Shown piece after piece: positions 5,913 through 9,633 of a stretch of 9,633 bases of DNA. Positions within the stretch are counted from its first letter, which is position 1; every line of letters starts with the position of its first letter. The notes under the pieces were generated by a model. The model was not told the DNA's origin. It did not search any database and worked only from the letters and a program-made list of their open reading frames with translations. This DNA comes from Paenalcaligenes sp035302345 (lineage in GTDB: Bacteria; Pseudomonadota; Gammaproteobacteria; Burkholderiales; Burkholderiaceae_B), in contig DATGSS010000016.1 in the NCBI GenBank assembly GCA_035302345.1, positions 1 to 9,633 of the forward strand, written 5' to 3'. A program made the position numbers and the translations under genes.

Positions 5913-8165
5913 TTACTCAAAGTGATAGCTGGCATTCAGCATGATGGAACGGCCGTGGCCGACATTGGCAAACAACCCTACATGCGATGCATCCCAAACA
6001 CGTGTGTCAGTCAAATTATTCACGTTCAGCTGCAAATCAAAGTTTTTATTGACCTGGTATTTCACCATCGCGTCAACTACCGTATTTGAAGGCAGTTCAT
6101 ACTTGTTGGCATCATCGACATAACGCATGCCGGTATAGGTCACCCCACCACCCACACTCCATTTGGGATCTAGCTGATAGGTAGTCCATAAAGTAGCGCT
6201 ATGTTTGGGGATGAACTTCATGCGCTTGCCCGAGTAGTTTTCACCATTATTGACGTAGTTAAGCACCTTTGAATCCAGATAAGTATAGCCCGCCCAGATA
6301 TCCCATTTAGGTGTAATTGCCCCTTCAACACCAAGCTCAAAGCCGCGCACACGGTTTTTTCCGTTCAAGGTCACCACATCGTCTAGTATGGGGTCTTGCG
6401 AACGCGCATCAGTTTTCTTGGTTTCAAAGACAGCAGCTGTAAAGCTCATTTGCTCATCAAAGAGATCCCATTTGGTACCTAGCTCCCAAGAGCGGCTCTT
6501 TTCAGGTTTTAAATCATGTACAGTCGCCCCACCTGCTGGTCCATCTGCTCCCCCCGCCTGTCCCAGATTTTCCCCAGCTGGGTTTGCCGAAGTGCCGTAG
6601 GATAAATACACACTGCCGTAATAGACGGGCTTATAAACAACCCCAGCTTGGTAGCTCCAGATGCCATCCGTTCTGCCTGCTGCAGGTATGATTGCACCCC
6701 CTCTGCCAGTGGTTTCATCTGCATGCACCTTAAAGCGGTCATAGCGCACCCCACCACTGAGGTACCATTGCTCGTTGAGCTCAATGGTATCCATCAAATA
6801 AATGGCTTTGGTGTCGATATAACCATCACGGGTTTTAGGCCCGTAGCTAATATTCGAGCTATAGCGCTTATTGGGGTTGGGATTCCAAAATGAATCAGTA
6901 TCCTCACCGGGCAAACCATCCATAGCCTTGGAATACAGTCGCTCACGGCCGAATTCCACGCCAGCTACGAAATAATGACGTACTGAGCCGGTATCAAACT
7001 CACCAAAAATATCTGTTTGGTTAATCAGCGATTTGCTTTCACGCCAGCGCGCCCGATCAGAGCGCGTGAACTGCAGCCCTGCCCCCTCTGTAACACATGC
7101 CCCCGAAGTAGCATTTTCGCAATTATCAAATGATGGGCGCGTAAACAAATAGTGATTGAGCGATTTCCCATAGCGCGTGATGTTGCGCACAGTCAGATCG
7201 TCGGCGAAGTCATGCTCGATGGTGGCAGTCGCCGTATCAAATTTATTTTGCCGGAAATCAACGTCTTTACGCCCATAAAAATTTTTCTTATTGGGCTCTA
7301 ATGGACGAACGCGATCGGGAACAGCATCGTTTCTGAATGGAATGCCCATATCCGGTGTGTCTTTGTTTTCAATATGGGAATAACTGAGGGTAAAGCGAGT
7401 CGGTGTTCCCAAACCAAAAGATATGGACGGCGCAATACCCCAGCGGTTGTATTTAACATCATCACGGCCGGGGATATCACCGCCCATGCGCATGAGATTC
7501 AAGCGCATCGCCGAGGTTTCGCCCAAAGTCAGGTTGCCATCCAAGGTCAGGCGGTGTTGACCGCCGTTACCGACACCCACCGTAGCGTCAGCAAAATCAT
7601 AGGCCTTGGGGGTTTTGGTTTGCATATTGATGCTGCCCCCCGTGCCGCCACGACCGGTCAGTACACCACTAGGGCCTTTAATGACCTCGACGGACTCTAG
7701 ATTAAACACCTCGTGATAACCACGGGCATAATCACGCATGCCGTCAATAAAGATATCAGTACTGGCCTCATAACCACGGATGAAAGGTCGATCACCAGTG
7801 GGCGTACCTCCTTCGCCAGAACCCAAGCTAATGCCAGGCGTATTACGCAAGACATCCTGTAATGAAGTGGCACCACGATCTTTAATAACCGCTTCGGGGA
7901 TGACATCTACGGTACGTGGGGTGTCAATGAGTGGCACTACAAATTTAGGGGAACTGGCCTCGCGGGTTTGATAACCGTCCCCGGTGCTCCCTTGGACAGT
8001 GATGGTTTCAAACTGTTGCACACTGCGAATGTCCGCATCATCCTGTGTTTCTTGTTGACCGTCCTGGGCCCAAGCACTAGCAGAGGCCATCAAGGCACTG
8101 CATAATGCGGCATGTACTGTGTTTTGGCCCACACGATGTACAAAGGGCAGACGTTGCGCACTCAT
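5913..8165 (-). CDS. fiu: TonB-dependent catecholate siderophore receptor, Fiu-like
   Basis: This is a 750-residue outer-membrane receptor for ferric catecholate siderophores or their breakdown products, energised by TonB-ExbB-ExbD. The signal peptide is about residues 1-33 (cleavage after SASAWA), followed by a TonB-box-like ETITV (53-57). The plug domain (about 75-190) includes DTPRTVDVIPEAVIKDRGATS, the FIRG and GMRD segments, and VEVIKGPSGVLTGRGGTGGSINM. The rest is a beta-barrel with alternating strands. Two cysteines (349, 357) eight residues apart probably form a disulfide in an extracellular loop. Several stretches match E. coli Fiu (GIAPSISFGLGTPTR, TPDMGIP, NFYG, TATIEHDF, FDLQLNVNNLTDT). 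The protein ends HFE, so the usual terminal Phe is followed by Glu. The start has a GGAG at 8174-8177. The gene is controlled by a Fur-covered promoter. The exact ligand is inferred, not shown. Confidence 0.93.
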   Translation of the reverse strand: MSAQRLPFVHRVGQNTVHAALCSALMASASAWAQDGQQETQDDADIRSVQQFETITVQGSTGDGYQTREASSPKFVVPLIDTPRTVDVIPEAVIKDRGATSLQDVLRNTPGISLGSGEGGTPTGDRPFIRGYEASTDIFIDGMRDYARGYHEVFNLESVEVIKGPSGVLTGRGGTGGSINMQTKTPKAYDFADATVGVGNGGQHRLTLDGNLTLGETSAMRLNLMRMGGDIPGRDDVKYNRWGIAPSISFGLGTPTRFTLSYSHIENKDTPDMGIPFRNDAVPDRVRPLEPNKKNFYGRKDVDFRQNKFDTATATIEHDFADDLTVRNITRYGKSLNHYLFTRPSFDNCENATSGACVTEGAGLQFTRSDRARWRESKSLINQTDIFGEFDTGSVRHYFVAGVEFGRERLYSKAMDGLPGEDTDSFWNPNPNKRYSSNISYGPKTRDGYIDTKAIYLMDTIELNEQWYLSGGVRYDRFKVHADETTGRGGAIIPAAGRTDGIWSYQAGVVYKPVYYGSVYLSYGTSANPAGENLGQAGGADGPAGGATVHDLKPEKSRSWELGTKWDLFDEQMSFTAAVFETKKTDARSQDPILDDVVTLNGKNRVRGFELGVEGAITPKWDIWAGYTYLDSKVLNYVNNGENYSGKRMKFIPKHSATLWTTYQLDPKWSVGGGVTYTGMRYVDDANKYELPSNTVVDAMVKYQVNKNFDLQLNVNNLTDTRVWDASHVGLFANVGHGRSIMLNASYHFE

Positions 8166-8173
8166 GAAAAAAA

Positions 8174-8177
8174 CTCC
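8174..8177 (-). promoter_or_regulatory. Ribosome binding site of the Fiu-like receptor gene
   Basis: GGAG on the minus strand is followed by an eight-base T-rich spacer (TTTTTTTC) and the ATG at 8165. It fixes this start, which also gives a proper signal peptide. Confidence 0.7.
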
Positions 8178-8217
8178 AAATTCACTGAATTAAAAGGTAA
8201 TAATTAAAACACACCGA

Positions 8218-8240
8218 CAAATGATAATCATTATCATTTG
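8218..8240. promoter_or_regulatory. Fur box (perfect 11+1+11 palindrome)
   Basis: The core GATAATCATTATC at 8223-8235 is identical to the heart of the consensus Fur operator. The symmetry extends without a mismatch to 11 bp on each side of the central base (8229). It overlaps the -10 hexamer and most of the spacer of the receptor promoter, so Fe(II)-Fur would block RNA polymerase directly. This predicts repression of the receptor gene, and possibly piuC behind it, when iron is plentiful. Confidence 0.93.
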
Positions 8241-8249
8241 CATAATCAA
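8221..8249 (-). promoter_or_regulatory. Sigma-70 promoter of the Fiu-like receptor gene
   Basis: On the minus strand, -35 TTGATT (8244-8249) and -10 TATCAT (8221-8226) are separated by exactly 17 bp. They match consensus at four and five of six positions. The expected transcript start is near 8214, which gives a leader of about 50 bases before the ATG. The Fur box lies over the -10. Confidence 0.75.
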
Positions 8250-8310
8250 TACCCTCTTGCATTAAATTTGAAAAGCAATTCTCCAAGCTAACTACCGCAC
8301 TGCTTTCCAG

Positions 8311-8396
8311 ACCCCTCCTAGGGGTTTACCCCTAGACCAAATAAGCTGTGTGTTCGCGGCCACATTTAAATAATTCTAATCGCATCACCCCTCCTA
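8311..8396. repeat. Repeat set able to form mutually exclusive hairpins
   Basis: The decamer ACCCCTCCTA occurs twice on the plus strand (8311-8320 and 8387-8396). ACCCCT occurs a third time at 8328-8333, and one complementary AGGGGT lies at 8320-8325. The single AGGGGT (ACCCCT in minus-strand RNA) can therefore pair with any of three partners. With 8328-8333 it forms a 7-bp stem with a TTTA loop (8318-8335). With 8311-8316 it forms a 6-bp stem with a 3-base loop. With 8387-8392 it would cover the ribosome binding site of the small ORF. It resembles an RNA switch, but no known family is recognised. Confidence 0.4.
8332..8385 (-). CDS. Candidate 17-codon leader ORF upstream of the receptor
   Basis: An ATG at 8385 is preceded on the minus strand by TAGGAGGGGTG, a near-ideal ribosome binding site at good spacing. 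It opens a 17-codon frame, MRLELFKCGREHTAYLV, closed by TAG. The stop codon sits inside one arm of a hairpin (8318-8335), so a ribosome finishing this ORF would prevent that hairpin from forming. This layout resembles leader-peptide control. The ORF is too short for any homology judgement, and no promoter is evident between it and the htpG terminator just upstream. Any transcription would come from htpG read-through or an unrecognised promoter. It may be fortuitous. Confidence 0.25.
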   Translation of the reverse strand: MRLELFKCGREHTAYLV

Positions 8397-8413
8397 CAAC
8401 CGCGCACAAGAAA

Positions 8414-8441
8414 AGCCGCCAAGACTGCAGTCTTGGCGGCT
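8414..8441 (-). terminator. Rho-independent terminator of htpG
   Basis: This is a perfect 28-bp palindrome with two 14-bp GC-rich arms (AGCCGCCAAGACTG and its complement). On the minus strand it is followed by TTTTCTTGTG. It starts about 60 bases after the htpG stop codon. The long stem and T tract make a strong terminator for htpG. A smaller hairpin (GCATCT/AGATGC, 8464-8479) lies between the stop codon and this structure. Confidence 0.9.
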
Positions 8442-8501
8442 CGAGACCCACCTAAATCACAGCGCATCTGGGTAGATGCTAGGATCAGTATGGATACGTC
8501 A

Positions 8502-9633
8502 CTATCGAGGCATATTTTGCATCAATAAACGGTTCATACGCTGAACAAAACGTGCAGGCTCTTTGAGCTGCGCGCCTTCGGCCAGCATAGCTTGATCCAG
8601 TAGCAGCTCGGCCCACTCATCAAAACGCTCGTCTTCAACTTTTTCGATGTGTTCAATTAATGAGTGCTCGGGGTTGATTTCTAAAATCGGCGTTACCGTG
8701 GGGGCCTCTTGTCCAGCCGCCTCTAGCAGACGCAGAAAGTGAGGACTCATTTCACCCTCATCAACCACCACACACGCAGGTGAATCCACCAAACGCATGG
8801 TCACGCGGACCTCTTTGACGGTCTCACCCAAACTCTTTTGCAAGCGCTCGACCAAAGGCTTGTAGCGCTCGGCGACCTCTTCGTGATGCTTTTTCTCGTC
8901 CTCATCGGCGAGCTCATCTAAATCGACGCCACCTTTGGCTACTGAGACCAAATCCTTTTCATCAAAGTCAGTCAAAAAGGACAACATCCATTCGTCAATG
9001 CGATCCGAGAGCAACAACACTTCGATGCCTTTTTTACGGAAAACCTCTAAATGCGGGCTATTGGCCGCAGCCTCATAGGTATCTGCAGTCACATAATAAA
9101 TATGTTTTTGCTCGTCTTTCATGCGACTAACATAGTCCTCGAGGGAAACATCCTGAACCGAGCTATCGTTGTGCGTAGAAGCAAAACGCAGCAGCTTGGC
9201 GATGCGTTCGCGGTTTCCAGCGTCCTCGCCAGTACCCTCTTTGAGGACTTGCCCAAATTGGGCCCAGAACTGCGCGTATTTTTCTTTATCTTTTTTAGCT
9301 AAATCAGCCAGCGTGGACAGCACACGACGAGCACACCCCTCGCGGATAGAACGTACGTCGCGGCTTTCTTGCAAGATCTCGCGCGAAACGTTTAAAGGCA
9401 GATCACTAGAATCTACAACCCCGCGAACAAAACGCAGATAACCGGGCAATAACTGTTGGGCATCATCCATGATAAATACCCGTTTTACGTACAGCTTGAG
9501 CCCATGTTTGGCATCACGGTCCCATAAATCAAAAGGCGCGCGCTTGGGGATATATAACAACTGAGTGTATTCGCTGCGCCCCTCGACCTGGTTGTGTGTC
9601 CATGTCAGGGGGTCCTCATAATCATGGGCGATG
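8502..9633 (-). CDS. htpG: Hsp90 chaperone HtpG, C-terminal part (cut by window edge)
   Basis: HtpG is the bacterial Hsp90, an ATP-driven dimeric chaperone in the cytoplasm. The window holds the last 376 residues; the frame stays open to the edge, so the ATP-binding N-terminal domain lies outside. The visible part begins HDYEDPLTWTHNQVEG and continues EYTQLLYIPKRAPFDLWDR, LKLYVKRVFIMDDA and LRFVRGVVDSSDLPLNVSREILQES. All are hallmarks of the middle domain, including the catalytic-loop Arg-rich segment. The C-terminal dimerisation domain follows (VRVTMRLVDSPACVVVDEGEMS, NPEHSLIEHI) and the protein ends NRLLMQNMPR. A charged stretch (DELADEDEKKHHEEVAERYK) separates the two. An internal TTG at 9560 could be mistaken for a start, but it is Leu in the conserved LLYIP. 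The gene is intact here and has a strong terminator. Confidence 0.97.
   Translation of the reverse strand, partial: IAHDYEDPLTWTHNQVEGRSEYTQLLYIPKRAPFDLWDRDAKHGLKLYVKRVFIMDDAQQLLPGYLRFVRGVVDSSDLPLNVSREILQESRDVRSIREGCARRVLSTLADLAKKDKEKYAQFWAQFGQVLKEGTGEDAGNRERIAKLLRFASTHNDSSVQDVSLEDYVSRMKDEQKHIYYVTADTYEAAANSPHLEVFRKKGIEVLLLSDRIDEWMLSFLTDFDEKDLVSVAKGGVDLDELADEDEKKHHEEVAERYKPLVERLQKSLGETVKEVRVTMRLVDSPACVVVDEGEMSPHFLRLLEAAGQEAPTVTPILEINPEHSLIEHIEKVEDERFDEWAELLLDQAMLAEGAQLKEPARFVQRMNRLLMQNMPR

Noticed and set aside
7374..7700. Plus-strand 108-codon ORF inside the receptor gene
   Set aside because: It is antisense to the well-supported TonB receptor and shows no recognisable motif or ribosome binding site.
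8182..8262. Minus-strand 26-codon ORF running through the Fur box
   Set aside because: It starts upstream of the predicted transcript start, has no properly spaced ribosome binding site, and its codons are dictated by the promoter and operator sequence.

Overview
The window looks chromosomal and comes from a betaproteobacterium, most likely of the order Burkholderiales and close to Alcaligenaceae. The grounds are the divergent ffh/ypjD pair followed by a PP0621-type short membrane protein, the style of the TrmB, ThiS and HtpG sequences, and a base composition near 50% GC by eye. The genus cannot be fixed from this sequence. Most genes are ordinary core or accessory genes; I see no phage, insertion sequence, CRISPR array, rRNA or tRNA.

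Left part (1-3915): trmB (tRNA m7G46 methyltransferase) and a lone thiS (thiamine sulfur carrier) run on the plus strand. thiS converges on ffh (signal recognition particle GTPase), and a hairpin terminator lies between them. ffh has an unusual Gly/Met/Pro-rich and Arg-rich C-terminal tail. Divergent from ffh is ypjD (CcsA-like membrane protein), whose stop overlaps the TTG start of a small membrane-anchored CxxC protein of the PP0621 family.

Middle and right part (3930-8165, all minus strand): this is an iron-acquisition block. It is read in the order Fiu-like TonB-dependent catecholate receptor, then a PiuC/YbiX Fe(II)/2-oxoglutarate dioxygenase, then an FMN-dependent alpha-hydroxy-acid oxidase. 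The receptor gene has a clear promoter (-35 TTGATT, 17-bp spacer, -10 TATCAT) covered by a 23-bp palindromic Fur box, so it should be iron-repressed. The receptor and dioxygenase pair matches the fiu-ybiX pair of E. coli. Whether the oxidase belongs functionally to the block is open.

Right end (8166-9633): the 336-bp gap between the receptor gene and htpG holds the Fur promoter, a perfect 28-bp palindromic terminator for htpG, and an unexplained element. That element is a 17-codon ORF with a strong ribosome binding site, ending inside a set of repeats that can form mutually exclusive hairpins. htpG (Hsp90) is cut by the window edge, so only its middle and C-terminal domains are present.

The most interesting item is the 8311-8396 small ORF and competing-hairpin element. 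The Ffh tail with its G8 tract and the orphan thiS come next. I did not find a convincing new multi-gene system.
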